NCBI GenBank assembly: GCA_035527515.1
Contig: DATLAJ010000094.1
Location: 1-7,218, forward strand
Origin: a bacterium
GTDB lineage: Bacteria; B130-G9
Length of the DNA: 7,218 nt
Direction: 5' to 3'
Part shown: positions 1 to 6,213 of the stretch, piece by piece
How positions within the stretch are numbered: position 1 is the first letter of the stretch
Layout: every line of letters starts with the position of its first letter
The notes under the pieces: generated by a model
Seen by the model: only the letters and a program-made list of their open reading frames with translations
Database searches by the model: none
What the model was told of the DNA's origin: nothing
Position numbers and translations under genes: made by a program

Positions 1-89
1 TCGGAACCCGCGTCTTCGGCCCCGTGGGTCGCGAGCTGAGGGAAAAGAAGTTCATGAAGATCGTTTCCCTTGCGGCAGAGGTAGTATGA
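1..89 (+). CDS. rplN: 50S ribosomal protein L14 (uL14), 3' end only
   Basis: Only the last 28 codons are in the window; the reading frame is set by codons from position 3 and ends at TGA 87-89. The visible tail reads GTRVFGPVGREL, then a KFMKIVSLA stretch and a final EVV, which is the conserved C-terminus of bacterial L14 (E. coli has GTRIFGPVTREL and KFMKIISLAPEVL). L14 is a primary 23S rRNA binder on the subunit interface, contacting L19 and the bridge to helix 44 of 16S rRNA. Its stop codon overlaps the rplX start in an ATGA junction, so the two genes are probably translationally coupled. The N-terminal three quarters lie upstream of the window, so length and start cannot be judged. Confidence 0.95.
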   Translation, partial: GTRVFGPVGRELREKKFMKIVSLAAEVV

Positions 90-433
90 TTAAGCGCGGT
101 CTTGCTAAGGAGCGGCGCAAGAAGTTCCTTGTCAAGAAGAATGACACGGTCTTGGTGATCACAGGCGACGAGCGTGGCAAGCGTGGTCGTGTTCTTCACG
201 TTCTTCACAAGCGTAACTCTATCCTGATAGAAAACGTCAATTTCATAAGACGTTCTACTAAAGCGAAGCGTGTCGATCAGAAGGGCGGGATTGTTGAGAA
301 GGAAGGCCCTGTGAGAATATCTAATGTGATGTTGGTCTGCGCTAACTGCGACAGGCCGACGAGGATAGCGCACAAGACGCTTTCTGATGGTCGTAAGGTT
401 AGGGTCTGCAAGAAATGCGGCGAGATGATATAG
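86..433 (+). CDS. rplX: 50S ribosomal protein L24 (uL24), zinc-ribbon form
   Basis: This 115-residue protein is a typical bacterial L24, an early assembly initiator that binds the 5' domain of 23S rRNA near the exit tunnel. Residues about 18-45 form the KOW motif ([20 protein letters not shown]). The middle contains the conserved [19 protein letters not shown] run. The C-terminus carries two CxxC pairs, C85/C88 and C108/C111, with PTRI between them; this looks like the zinc-binding ribbon present in many but not all bacterial L24 proteins (E. coli lacks the full set). The ATG overlaps the rplN stop by 4 nt (ATGA) and has AGAGG at 77-81 ahead of it. It ends in TAG and is followed 10 nt later by rplE. 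Confidence 0.97.
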   Translation: MIKRGLAKERRKKFLVKKNDTVLVITGDERGKRGRVLHVLHKRNSILIENVNFIRRSTKAKRVDQKGGIVEKEGPVRISNVMLVCANCDRPTRIAHKTLSDGRKVRVCKKCGEMI

Positions 434-443
434 GGGCGTTGAG

Positions 444-986
444 GTGAGCAAGTTTCTTGCGTTTTATAGAGAAGAAGTAGTGCCCAAGCTGACAGAGGAG
501 TTTGGCTACAAGAACGTGCATGAGGTTCCGCGGCTTTTGAAGATCGTGATCAACGTAGGGGTTGGGGAGGCTATTCAGAACTTGAAGCTTTTGGACGAGG
601 CGGCTGCGGAGTTGGCCCAGATCACTGGCCAGAAGGCGGCGATACGGCGTGCTAGGAAGTCGATAGCGGGCTTCAAGCTTCGGGCTAAGATGCCAATTGG
701 TTGTTCCGTGACGCTTCGCGGAAGGCGGATGTATGAGTTTTACGATCGGCTGGTGAATGCTGGGTTGCCTCGTGTGAGGGATTTCAGGGGTGTTTCGGAC
801 CGGGCCTTTGACGGTCGTGGGAACTACACGCTTGGGATATTGGAGCAGATAATTTTTCCAGAGATAGATTATGACAAGGTGAGCCGTATCCACGGGCTTT
901 CGGTAACTATTGTGACCACAGCAAGGCGGGACGATGAGGCCCGGCAGCTCTTGGCTCATCTGGGTATGCCTTTCAAGAGGGCCTAG
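444..986 (+). CDS. rplE: 50S ribosomal protein L5 (uL5)
   Basis: The 180-residue product matches L5, which with L18 and L25 anchors 5S rRNA in the central protuberance and contacts P-site tRNA and S13. Conserved landmarks: the N-terminal [16 protein letters not shown] (about residues 28-43), the ITGQKA motif with the [13 protein letters not shown] stretch that follows, the [18 protein letters not shown] helix, the [11 protein letters not shown] loop with GNYTLGI, and the final [20 protein letters not shown]. Length is close to E. coli L5 (179). The start is GTG at 444; there is no in-frame ATG nearby that keeps the family N-terminus. A G-rich GGGG at 433-436 is a possible ribosome binding site. 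It ends in TAG, then 45 nt separate it from rpsN, the second largest gap here. Confidence 0.97.
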   Translation: MSKFLAFYREEVVPKLTEEFGYKNVHEVPRLLKIVINVGVGEAIQNLKLLDEAAAELAQITGQKAAIRRARKSIAGFKLRAKMPIGCSVTLRGRRMYEFYDRLVNAGLPRVRDFRGVSDRAFDGRGNYTLGILEQIIFPEIDYDKVSRIHGLSVTIVTTARRDDEARQLLAHLGMPFKRA

Positions 987-1031
987 TTGCTGGACGGTTG
1001 ATTCGCCCCACTAAGTTGTGACAGGGATAAT

Positions 1032-1217
1032 ATGGCAAAGAAATCGCTGATAGCTAAATGGAAGATGGTGCCCAAGTTCAAGGTTCGCGCCTACAACCGG
1101 TGCAAGATCTGCGGTAGGTCCAGAGGTTATTTGAGGAAGTTTGAGATGTGTAGAATATGTTTTCGGAATCTTGCTCGAGAGGGTGAGCTTCCGGGTGTTA
1201 GAAAGGCTAGTTGGTAG
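1032..1217 (+). CDS. rpsN: 30S ribosomal protein S14 type Z (uS14, zinc-binding)
   Basis: This 61-residue protein is the short zinc-containing form of S14, which sits in the head of the 30S subunit next to S3 and S10. It begins [10 protein letters not shown] and has two CxxC pairs, CKIC (C24/C27) and CRIC (C40/C43), forming the zinc knuckle of the C+ form; the zinc-free paralogue is about 90-100 residues and lacks these cysteines. The tail [10 protein letters not shown] is the family signature. ATG at 1032 is preceded by AGGG at 1023-1026. The stop is TAG 1215-1217. It occupies the usual S14 slot between rplE and rpsH. The gene is also called rpsZ in some annotations. Confidence 0.97.
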   Translation: MAKKSLIAKWKMVPKFKVRAYNRCKICGRSRGYLRKFEMCRICFRNLAREGELPGVRKASW

Positions 1218-1224
1218 GGGTTTT

Positions 1225-1228
1225 GAGG
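1225..1228 (+). promoter_or_regulatory. Ribosome binding site deciding the rpsH start
   Basis: GAGG lies 5 nt before ATG 1234 and only 2 nt before ATG 1231, which favours the second of the two tandem ATG codons. Confidence 0.55.
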
Positions 1229-1233
1229 CGATG

Positions 1234-1626
1234 ATGACTGACCCGATTGCCGATATGCTGACGAGGATAAGAAACGCCAGCCAGGTTGGGCACAGGAGGC
1301 TAAACGTTCCTTGTGCCAAGACAAAAGTCGAGATTAGTCGTGTTCTCAAGGAACAGGGCTTCATAAGGGGTTACAAGGTGATTCCCGACAAGATGCAGGG
1401 CATGTTGAGGATTTACCTGAAGTATGGGAAGAACTCTATGCCCGTGATCAAGGGTATTAAACGTGTGAGTAAGCCGGGGCAAAGGGTCTATCGGGGTTTT
1501 GATGAGATGCCGAAGGTCCTTGACGGGTTTGGTGTTTCAATTGTGTCCAGTTCAAAGGGCGTAATGACCAACAAAGACTGCGCTCGCAAGCGCTGCGGCG
1601 GGGAGATTATTTGTAATGTTTGGTAG
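1234..1626 (+). CDS. rpsH: 30S ribosomal protein S8 (uS8)
   Basis: S8 binds the central domain of 16S rRNA (helix 21) and, in E. coli, represses the spc operon. The product opens with the universal MTDPIADMLTRIRNA and contains ISRVLKEQGFIRGY, the KRVSKPGQRVY segment, the SSSKGVMT loop and the GGEIICNVW tail. With the start at 1234 it is 130 residues, the E. coli length. Two adjacent ATGs (1231 and 1234) are possible: GAGG at 1225-1228 is 5 nt from 1234 but only 2 nt from 1231, so I prefer 1234. The reading frame stays open back to 1141, but that stretch overlaps rpsN and is not S8-like. The segment before GGE (residues 113-121) departs from the usual motif (see findings). It ends in TAG. Confidence 0.96.
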   Translation: MTDPIADMLTRIRNASQVGHRRLNVPCAKTKVEISRVLKEQGFIRGYKVIPDKMQGMLRIYLKYGKNSMPVIKGIKRVSKPGQRVYRGFDEMPKVLDGFGVSIVSSSKGVMTNKDCARKRCGGEIICNVW

Positions 1627-1632
1627 GTTCTG

Positions 1633-2184
1633 ATGTCCAGAGTAGGTAAGCAGCTGGTTTCCATTCCGGACGGAGTGAAACTGGCGATTGATGGGCTTGA
1701 CCGAGGGCGCCAACGGGTGGTTGTGAAGGGCGCAAAATGCGAGCTTCGTCTCGATCTGTTGCCGGGCATTCAGGCGACGCTCACGGGGTCTGTTCTTGCG
1801 GTGGAGCGGACCGACGATTCTTCCAGGAGCCGTGCCTTTCACGGTTTGACACGGACTCTTATCAATAACATGGTTCGCGGTGTTTCAGATGGTTTTGAGA
1901 AGGTTCTGGAGATCTATGGCCTCGGTTACAAGGCCAAGATAGAGGGTAAGAATGTCGTGCTGGCGCTTGGCTACTGCCACCCAGTTGTCTATCCCATCCC
2001 CGTTGGGATAGAGATTCACATTGAGCGCGATACTGTCATTAAGGTACGAGGCGCCGATAAGCAGCAGGTTGGCCAGGTGGCGGCTGAAATCAGGTCGTTC
2101 CGCAAGCCGGAGCCGTACAAGGGGAAGGGCATCCGGTACAGTGGCGAGCACATCCGACGCAAACAAGGCAAGGCCGGCGCTTAG
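1633..2184 (+). CDS. rplF: 50S ribosomal protein L6 (uL6)
   Basis: The 183-residue product is L6, which binds 23S rRNA near the sarcin-ricin loop and the base of the L7/L12 stalk. It starts MSRVGKQLVSIPDGV and shows two similar beta-rich halves: residues about 1-80, ending near SRAFHGLTRTLINNMV, and about 85-175 with EIYGLGYKA, LALGYCHPV and ADKQQVGQVAAEIR. The C-terminal signature EPYKGKGIRY followed by RRKQGKAG is intact. It is a few residues longer than E. coli L6 (177). ATG 1633 begins 6 nt after the rpsH stop; the only G-rich sequence ahead (GGTAGG) lies across that stop. A perfect 9-bp inverted repeat lies within the gene at 1988-2012. It ends in TAG. Confidence 0.97.
   Translation: MSRVGKQLVSIPDGVKLAIDGLDRGRQRVVVKGAKCELRLDLLPGIQATLTGSVLAVERTDDSSRSRAFHGLTRTLINNMVRGVSDGFEKVLEIYGLGYKAKIEGKNVVLALGYCHPVVYPIPVGIEIHIERDTVIKVRGADKQQVGQVAAEIRSFRKPEPYKGKGIRYSGEHIRRKQGKAGA
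1988..2012 (+). repeat. Perfect 9-bp inverted repeat inside rplF
   Basis: TCTATCCCA (1988-1996) and TGGGATAGA (2004-2012) are exact reverse complements around a 7-nt loop. In RNA this would form a 9-bp hairpin in the middle of the L6 coding sequence. No U-run follows, so it is not an intrinsic terminator. The biological role, if any, is unknown. Confidence 0.5.
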
Positions 2185-2194
2185 CGCTTATAGA

Positions 2195-2198
2195 GAGG
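2195..2198 (+). promoter_or_regulatory. Ribosome binding site for rplR (TTG start)
   Basis: GAGG in the rplF-rplR gap is 8 nt before TTG 2207. It supports this TTG as the start rather than upstream in-frame codons within rplF. Confidence 0.7.
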
Positions 2199-2206
2199 TT
2201 TTCGGG

Positions 2207-2581
2207 TTGAAGCGGCAGTCTAGGAACAAGAAAGTAATCGCGAGGCAGAGGAGGCATTTGGGCATTCGGCGGCGAATTTGCGGCACGAAGGCTCGGCCTC
2301 GGCTGTGCGTTTTCAGGAGCTTGAGAGAGATCTATGGTTTTCTAGTTGACGATGAGAGGGGCTACACGTTGGTCTGCGAATCGACGCTAAGTCTGCACAA
2401 AAGAGGCTCGCTGAAGAGTGGCGGGAACAAGGATGCTGCGAGGGTGGCCGGGAAGAGTCTCGCCAAGAAGGCTATCGAGGCGGGTATTGAGAGCGTGGTC
2501 TTCGACCGGGCGGGATATAAGTATCATGGTAGGGTGAGGGCGTTCAGTGAGGGCGCTCGCGAGGCAGGGCTGAAGTTCTAG
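2207..2581 (+). CDS. rplR: 50S ribosomal protein L18 (uL18)
   Basis: L18 binds 5S rRNA together with L5 in the central protuberance. From the TTG at 2207 the product is 124 residues: a basic N-terminus ([10 protein letters not shown], then [15 protein letters not shown]), then RPRLCVFRS with the following [11 protein letters not shown] strand, the [17 protein letters not shown] helix, and the signature [28 protein letters not shown] (about residues 97-124). The frame remains open back to 2021 inside rplF, but residues there are not L18-like. TTG 2207 is chosen because GAGG at 2195-2198 lies 8 nt upstream and the resulting N-terminus fits the family. It starts 22 nt after rplF and ends in TAG. 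Confidence 0.94.
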   Translation: MKRQSRNKKVIARQRRHLGIRRRICGTKARPRLCVFRSLREIYGFLVDDERGYTLVCESTLSLHKRGSLKSGGNKDAARVAGKSLAKKAIEAGIESVVFDRAGYKYHGRVRAFSEGAREAGLKF

Positions 2582-2587
2582 AGAGTC

Positions 2588-2593
2588 AGGAGG
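2588..2593 (+). promoter_or_regulatory. Ribosome binding site for rpsE (TTG start)
   Basis: An exact AGGAGG core lies 5 nt before TTG 2599, in the 17-nt gap after rplR. This is one of the two strongest Shine-Dalgarno sequences in the window and it serves a TTG codon. Confidence 0.85.
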
Positions 2594-2598
2594 ATTAT

Positions 2599-3099
2599 TT
2601 GGATTACGTTGACCCGGACGGGCTTGAGCTCGAGGAAAGGGTAGTTTACATAAACCGTGTGGCCAAGGTGGTCAAGGGCGGTAGGCGCTTTGGGTTCACG
2701 GCGGTCGTTGTTGTGGGCAACAAGTCCGGGATAGTCGGAGTAGGGCTTGGCAAAGCGCGAGAGGTTCCCGACGCGATTCGCAAGGGCGTTGAGCAGGCCA
2801 AGCGCTCGCTCATTCGGTTCCCGCGTTCTAAGACAACGATACCGCATGGGGTGGTTAGTAATTTTGGAGCCTCGACAGTTGTTTTGAGGCCGGCGTCGGC
2901 TGGGACGGGCGTTATCGCTGGTGGTTCTGTTCGTGCAGTGATCGAGATGAGCGGCGTGCAGGATGTTTTGACGAAGTGTATTGGTAGCCGCAATGTTCAT
3001 AACGTGGTTATGGCGGCGGTCAAGGGGCTAAAGTCGCTGAGAGATGTTGAAACTATCGCAGAGGAGCGGGGCGTTCCAGTGGAATCGGTGCTGGAATGA
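2599..3099 (+). CDS. rpsE: 30S ribosomal protein S5 (uS5)
   Basis: S5 sits at the mRNA entry channel with S3 and S4 and affects decoding fidelity. The 166-residue product has the double-stranded-RNA-binding-like N-terminal domain at about residues 12-75 ([20 protein letters not shown], the [18 protein letters not shown] run) and the C-terminal domain at about 85-150 ([34 protein letters not shown]). The loop [10 protein letters not shown] is the region where E. coli spectinomycin-resistance changes map; nothing there looks mutated. The start is TTG 2599, placed by an exact AGGAGG 5 nt upstream; no alternative ATG preserves the N-terminal domain. It ends in TGA directly before rpmD. Confidence 0.97.
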   Translation: MDYVDPDGLELEERVVYINRVAKVVKGGRRFGFTAVVVVGNKSGIVGVGLGKAREVPDAIRKGVEQAKRSLIRFPRSKTTIPHGVVSNFGASTVVLRPASAGTGVIAGGSVRAVIEMSGVQDVLTKCIGSRNVHNVVMAAVKGLKSLRDVETIAEERGVPVESVLE

Positions 3100-3106
3100 T
3101 TGGCTC

Positions 3107-3111
3107 GGGAG
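3107..3111 (+). promoter_or_regulatory. Candidate ribosome binding site for rpmD (GTG 3121)
   Basis: GGGAG lies 9 nt before GTG 3121. If the real start were TTG 3100, this sequence would be inside the coding region and coincidental. Confidence 0.55.
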
Positions 3112-3120
3112 TTTTTAGTT

Positions 3121-3327
3121 GTGGTTGAGAAGATAAGAGCAACGCTTGTTCGTAGCCCGATAGGGCGGTGCAAGCGTCATAAGGATACGGTAGCCAAGCT
3201 AGGGTTTAAGCGTCTGCGTCAGACGATAATCAAGGAGAATCGTCCTGAGATAATGGGGATGCTCAAGAGTATCAGTTACTTGGTTGAAATCGAGCCATTT
3301 TCTGATGAGGAGAGGGCGGATGCTTAA
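3121..3327 (+). CDS. rpmD: 50S ribosomal protein L30 (uL30)
   Basis: L30 is a small protein of the large subunit that contacts 23S rRNA domain II and is absent from some bacterial lineages. With a GTG start at 3121 it has 68 residues: [16 protein letters not shown], then [35 protein letters not shown] and an acidic tail FSDEERADA beyond the usual end (E. coli L30 is 59). GTG 3121 fits the family N-terminus and has GGGAG 9 nt upstream. An alternative TTG at 3100, directly after the rpsE stop, would add seven residues (MAREFLV) and give 75, but has only a weak GGA ahead of it. The 3' end overlaps rplO by 8 nt. Identity is firm; the start is not. Confidence 0.9.
   Translation: MVEKIRATLVRSPIGRCKRHKDTVAKLGFKRLRQTIIKENRPEIMGMLKSISYLVEIEPFSDEERADA
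3307..3312 (+). promoter_or_regulatory. Ribosome binding site for rplO inside rpmD
   Basis: GAGGAG within the last codons of rpmD lies 7 nt before ATG 3320. It fixes the rplO start and the 8-nt overlap with rpmD. Confidence 0.8.
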
Positions 3328-3763
3328 GTTGCATGACCTTAAGCCACCGGCCGGCTCTCGCCGGAAGAAGAGGCGAGTGGGCAGAGGGCCCGGCTCGGGG
3401 CGCGGCAAGACTGCCGGGCGCGGGCACAAGGGGCAGAAGTCAAGGGCGGGCTACAGTATGCGTCGCGGCTTTGAGGGAGGCCAGATGCCGCTTGTCCGTA
3501 GGGTGCCAAAGCGCGGTTTCAACAACCCGACTAGAGTTGAATACACAATTTTGAACGTTGAGCAGCTCAACAGGTTTGTAGATGGCACGGTCGTTAATCC
3601 TGAGGTTCTCAAGGATATGGGGCTTTTCAAGCGCAGGACGGTCGGGCTGAAGATACTTGGAAATGGAGAACTGACAGCCTCGCTCACGGTGCAGGCTAGC
3701 AAGTTCACCCGGACGGCGATGAAGAAGATCGAGGCGGCGAATGGCAAGGTCGAGGTCCTGTAG
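3320..3763 (+). CDS. rplO: 50S ribosomal protein L15 (uL15)
   Basis: L15 is a late-assembly protein of the large subunit with a long basic, glycine-rich N-terminal extension threading through 23S rRNA. The 147-residue product has [20 protein letters not shown], then [22 protein letters not shown] (about residues 21-42), the [17 protein letters not shown] signature (51-67) and a globular C-terminal domain with [10 protein letters not shown] and the [15 protein letters not shown] tail. ATG 3320 lies inside the last codons of rpmD (8-nt overlap) with GAGGAG 7 nt upstream. The frame is open from 3284, but the extra residues are out-of-frame rpmD and not L15-like. It ends in TAG, 2 nt before secY. 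Confidence 0.97.
   Translation: MLKLHDLKPPAGSRRKKRRVGRGPGSGRGKTAGRGHKGQKSRAGYSMRRGFEGGQMPLVRRVPKRGFNNPTRVEYTILNVEQLNRFVDGTVVNPEVLKDMGLFKRRTVGLKILGNGELTASLTVQASKFTRTAMKKIEAANGKVEVL
3752..3755 (+). promoter_or_regulatory. Ribosome binding site for secY inside rplO
   Basis: GAGG in the last codons of rplO lies 10 nt before TTG 3766. It supports the TTG over the ATG at 3787. Confidence 0.55.
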
Positions 3764-3765
3764 TC

Positions 3766-5145
3766 TTGCTTGAGAAGATTCAGAACATGTTCAAGATTCC
3801 GGAGCTTCGGCGCCGGATTCTCTTCACGCTCGCGCTTCTCGCTGTCTATAGACTTGGGTGCCACCTTCCCACGCCAGGCATTGATGCGGCGGCGCTTGCG
3901 CAGTTCTTCGAGTCGCAGCAGGGCACGCTTTTGAGCATGGTGGACCTATTCTCTGGGGGGGCGTTACGGAAGCTGACAGTTTTCGCTCTTGGGATAATGC
4001 CCTATATCAGTGCGTCGATCATTCTACAGCTGTTGATAGTGGTGATACCTTCTTTGGAGAAGCTGTCAAAGGAGGGCGAGGCGGGCAAGAAGAAGATTAC
4101 GATGTACACGCGTTACGGGACGGCGGTTCTCAGCATGCTTCAGGGATTCGGCATCGGGATGTGGTTGGAGAAGATGAAAAGCCCTTCTGGCGCTCCAATA
4201 GTCATCCATCCTGGGCTTGGCTTCAAGCTCTTGGCAATGATAACCTTAACAGCTGGGACGGCATTCATAATGTGGCTTGGAGAGCAGATATCCGAACGAG
4301 GCATAGGCAATGGCATCTCGCTTATCATTTTTGCTGGCATAATCGCTCGATTGCCGGCCGCAATTGGGCAGACGCTAAGCCAGGTGTTTCAGGGCGAGCT
4401 CAAGATATACACGATCATAATCCTGGTGGTGTTGATGGTCGGTGTTGTGGCGCTTGTCGTGGTGCTTCAACAGGCGCAACGTCGGCTGCCGATCCAACAT
4501 GCTAAGCGTGTGATCGGCAGGAGGCTTTATGGTGGCCAGACCACGTATCTGCCGCTCAGGGTCAACACGGCTGGTGTCATCCCGGTCATTTTTGCCTCGT
4601 CGATCATCATGTTTCCGGCGACTGCGGCCGGGATTTTCGGGGCGTCTTTCTTGGAGCCCGTCGTGGCGCAGCTGACTCCTGGCAGGCTACTTTACAACGT
4701 GCTATACGTTACAGCGATCATCTTTTTCGCATATTTTTATACTTCGATCATTTTCAATCCGACGGATGTTGCAGACAATCTACGGAAGTCGGGAGCTAAT
4801 ATCCCAGGAAAGAGGGCTGGGAAGGTCACTGCCGAGTACATAAACCAGGTTTTGTCGAGGCTGACATTTGGCGGCGGCGTTTTCCTCGCGGGCGTCTCGG
4901 TGCTTCCGGCTGTCTTGGTTTATGGCATCCCGATTGCGGATATTCCGCTTATTGGTGAGCGGATCGTGGATTGGTTTCCTTATTATTTTACGCACGGCTT
5001 GAGTGTTCCTTTCTGGTTTGGCGGCACGGCGCTTCTGATAGTGGTGGGAGTTGCTTTGGACACTGTGCAGCAGATCGAGGCTCAGATGGTGATGCGGCAC
5101 TACGATGGTTTTGTCAAGAAAGGCCGTATCAGGGGGAGGAGGTAG
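3766..5145 (+). CDS. secY: Protein translocase subunit SecY
   Basis: SecY is the channel subunit of the SecYEG translocon in the inner membrane. The 459-residue product has ten hydrophobic segments at about residues 17-36, 72-95, 116-134, 153-172, 181-199, 214-234, 266-288, 309-330, 368-388 and 415-433. Family landmarks: the plug region LFSGGALRKLTVFALGIMPY (61-80), WLGEQISERGIGNGIS (170-185), the cytoplasmic loop AKRVIGRR and LPLRVNTAGVIPVIFA, and NPTDVADNLRKSGANIPG with a conserved Arg350 in the fifth cytoplasmic loop. The segment between TM9 and TM10 is about 24 residues longer than in E. coli. The start is TTG 3766, 2 nt after rplO, with GAGG 3752-3755; an ATG at 3787 would remove the first seven residues. 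It ends in TAG. Confidence 0.97.
   Translation: MLEKIQNMFKIPELRRRILFTLALLAVYRLGCHLPTPGIDAAALAQFFESQQGTLLSMVDLFSGGALRKLTVFALGIMPYISASIILQLLIVVIPSLEKLSKEGEAGKKKITMYTRYGTAVLSMLQGFGIGMWLEKMKSPSGAPIVIHPGLGFKLLAMITLTAGTAFIMWLGEQISERGIGNGISLIIFAGIIARLPAAIGQTLSQVFQGELKIYTIIILVVLMVGVVALVVVLQQAQRRLPIQHAKRVIGRRLYGGQTTYLPLRVNTAGVIPVIFASSIIMFPATAAGIFGASFLEPVVAQLTPGRLLYNVLYVTAIIFFAYFYTSIIFNPTDVADNLRKSGANIPGKRAGKVTAEYINQVLSRLTFGGGVFLAGVSVLPAVLVYGIPIADIPLIGERIVDWFPYYFTHGLSVPFWFGGTALLIVVGVALDTVQQIEAQMVMRHYDGFVKKGRIRGRR
5135..5142 (+). promoter_or_regulatory. Ribosome binding site for adk inside secY
   Basis: GGAGGAGG overlaps the last sense codons of secY, immediately before its TAG, and ends 9 nt before TTG 5152. 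The secY C-terminal Arg codons (AGG) double as the adk Shine-Dalgarno. Confidence 0.85.
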
Positions 5146-5151
5146 CGTGTT

Positions 5152-5814
5152 TTGCGACTAGTTCTGATGGGGCCTCCGGGCTCGGGCAAAGGGACACAGG
5201 CGAAGATGTTGGCGGGGCGAGAGGGTCTGACGCATCTTTCGACTGGCGATATACTTCGCGAGGCGATCAAAAGCGGCAGCGAGCTGGGCTCGAAGGCCCG
5301 AGATGCTGTTGAAGGAGGCGAATTGGTCTCTGATGATGTTCTTTATGGCATTGTGGAGGCGAGGCTAAGGGAGCTAGGGTCTGACAAATGTTTCATACTT
5401 GATGGGTTCCCCAGAAACGTCCGGCAGGCGGAGTTTCTCGAGTCCATCTTGCCACGCCTCGGGATTGGGATTGATGCGGCGGTTCTGCTTGACGTTCCGC
5501 GGGAATCCCTGTTAAGGAGGCTTTCTGGGCGACGAGTGTGCTCTCGCTGCGGGAGGGAATATCATTTAGAGTTCTCACCTCCGAAGGTAGATGGCATTTG
5601 CGATTTGTGTGGACAAGGGCTCTATCAGCGCGAGGACGACAAGCCGGAGAAGATCGAGAGGAGGCTGGAGATGTATGATGATGCAACGCTTCCAATGGTG
5701 AAGTTTTACAGGGATAGGGGCTTGCTGGTTGAAATCGAGGCTGCGGGCGGGATGGAGGACGTGTTGGAGCGGATTCTCGATTCGCTTGGTAAAGACAAGC
5801 AGGGGCGAGTTTAG
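5152..5814 (+). CDS. adk: Adenylate kinase, long form with zinc-type lid
   Basis: Adenylate kinase interconverts ATP + AMP and 2 ADP in the cytoplasm. The 220-residue product shows the P-loop GPPGSGKGTQ (residues 7-16), the AMP-binding HLSTGDILREAI (28-39), DGFPRN (84-89), and a long LID domain at about 121-160 holding two CxxC pairs (C130/C133 and C150/C153), the four-cysteine zinc site of many Gram-positive and other bacterial enzymes; E. coli Adk has no zinc. KIERRLEMYDDATLPMVKFY follows the lid. TTG 5152 is chosen because it gives MRLVLMGPPGSGKGT and lies 9 nt after GGAGGAGG at the secY 3' end. It is 6 nt from secY and 3 nt from infA, so it is co-transcribed with translation genes. It ends in TAG. 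Confidence 0.97.
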   Translation: MRLVLMGPPGSGKGTQAKMLAGREGLTHLSTGDILREAIKSGSELGSKARDAVEGGELVSDDVLYGIVEARLRELGSDKCFILDGFPRNVRQAEFLESILPRLGIGIDAAVLLDVPRESLLRRLSGRRVCSRCGREYHLEFSPPKVDGICDLCGQGLYQREDDKPEKIERRLEMYDDATLPMVKFYRDRGLLVEIEAAGGMEDVLERILDSLGKDKQGRV

Positions 5815-5817
5815 GGT

Positions 5818-6036
5818 ATGCCCAAGGGGGAAGGAATCGAGGTGGAGGGTGTTGTAACAGATGCTCTGCCAAACACAGTTTTTATAGTTGAGCTTCCAGA
5901 TAGTAGAAAGGTAACGGCTCATTTGTCGGGGAAGATGCGGAAGCACAACATACGGATTCTTCCGGGCGATAGGGTAACGGTCGAATTGAGCCCGTATGAC
6001 CTGAGCCGGGGGCGAATAGTTTATCGGTTGAGATGA
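5818..6036 (+). CDS. infA: Translation initiation factor IF-1
   Basis: IF-1 occupies the A site of the 30S subunit during initiation and supports IF-2 and IF-3. The 72-residue product, exactly the common bacterial length, is a single OB-fold: [20 protein letters not shown] (7-26), [20 protein letters not shown] (32-51) and [20 protein letters not shown] (53-72), aligning without gaps to E. coli IF-1. ATG 5818 begins 3 nt after the adk stop; AGGGG at 5801-5805 is a distant possible ribosome binding site. In many bacteria map (methionine aminopeptidase) separates adk and infA; here it is absent. It ends in TGA and rpmJ follows after 38 nt. Confidence 0.98.
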   Translation: MPKGEGIEVEGVVTDALPNTVFIVELPDSRKVTAHLSGKMRKHNIRILPGDRVTVELSPYDLSRGRIVYRLR

Positions 6037-6074
6037 GCGCTTGGCGTGAGACTTAACAGGACAGGTAGCAAGTC

Positions 6075-6188
6075 ATGAAGGTGAGAGCATCGGTGAAAAG
6101 GATGTGTGCCCGCTGCAAGATAATCAGACGGCGAGGTGTCGTCAGAGTGATATGCACGAATCCGAAGCATAAGCAGCGGCAGGGATAA
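6075..6188 (+). CDS. rpmJ: 50S ribosomal protein L36 (bL36), zinc-binding
   Basis: This 37-codon gene encodes L36, the smallest large-subunit protein, which binds 23S rRNA with L6 and L16. It reads [20 protein letters not shown], then [17 protein letters not shown]. Zinc ligands of the C+ form are C11, C14, C27 and H32 (CxxC, then C-x4-H), all present. Length and sequence match the family along its whole length. ATG 6075 has AGG at 6063-6065 upstream; the stop is TAA 6186-6188. Its position between infA and rpsM is the common bacterial arrangement outside the enteric bacteria. Confidence 0.98.
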   Translation: MKVRASVKRMCARCKIIRRRGVVRVICTNPKHKQRQG

Positions 6189-6199
6189 GAGCTGAGATA

Positions 6200-6204
6200 G
6201 GGAG
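6200..6204 (+). promoter_or_regulatory. Ribosome binding site for rpsM (TTG start)
   Basis: GGGAG in the rpmJ-rpsM gap ends 9 nt before TTG 6214. Confidence 0.7.
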
Positions 6205-6213
6205 ACTGTTTTC

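Noticed and set aside
399-959. A 186-codon open frame on the minus strand opposite rplE
   Set aside because: It lies antisense to a well-conserved L5 gene, its translation has no recognisable domain, and other antisense frames across the window behave the same way. It reflects codon composition of the sense gene.
1141-1233. N-terminal extension of rpsH upstream to ATG 1141
   Set aside because: The extension overlaps rpsN in another frame and does not resemble S8, whose N-terminus MTDPIADML begins at 1234.
2021-2206. N-terminal extension of rplR back into rplF
   Set aside because: The extra residues are a shifted-frame reading of L6, and a well-placed GAGG precedes TTG 2207.
3388-3419. GC-rich inverted repeat (GCCCGGC and GCCGGGC with an 18-nt loop) in rplO, with a smaller CCGGC/GCCGG hairpin at 3351-3364
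   Set aside because: Both lie in the glycine/arginine-rich L15 N-terminus, where GC-rich codons make such pairings likely; there is no U-run and the longer loop is large.
4161-4505. A 114-codon plus-strand frame within secY
   Set aside because: It is a shifted reading of transmembrane-coding sequence, has no family resemblance, and lies wholly inside an intact SecY.
6189-6213. E. coli-type S4-binding pseudoknot leader before rpsM
   Set aside because: The gap is only 25 nt and holds little besides the rpsM ribosome binding site; there is no room for the known structure.
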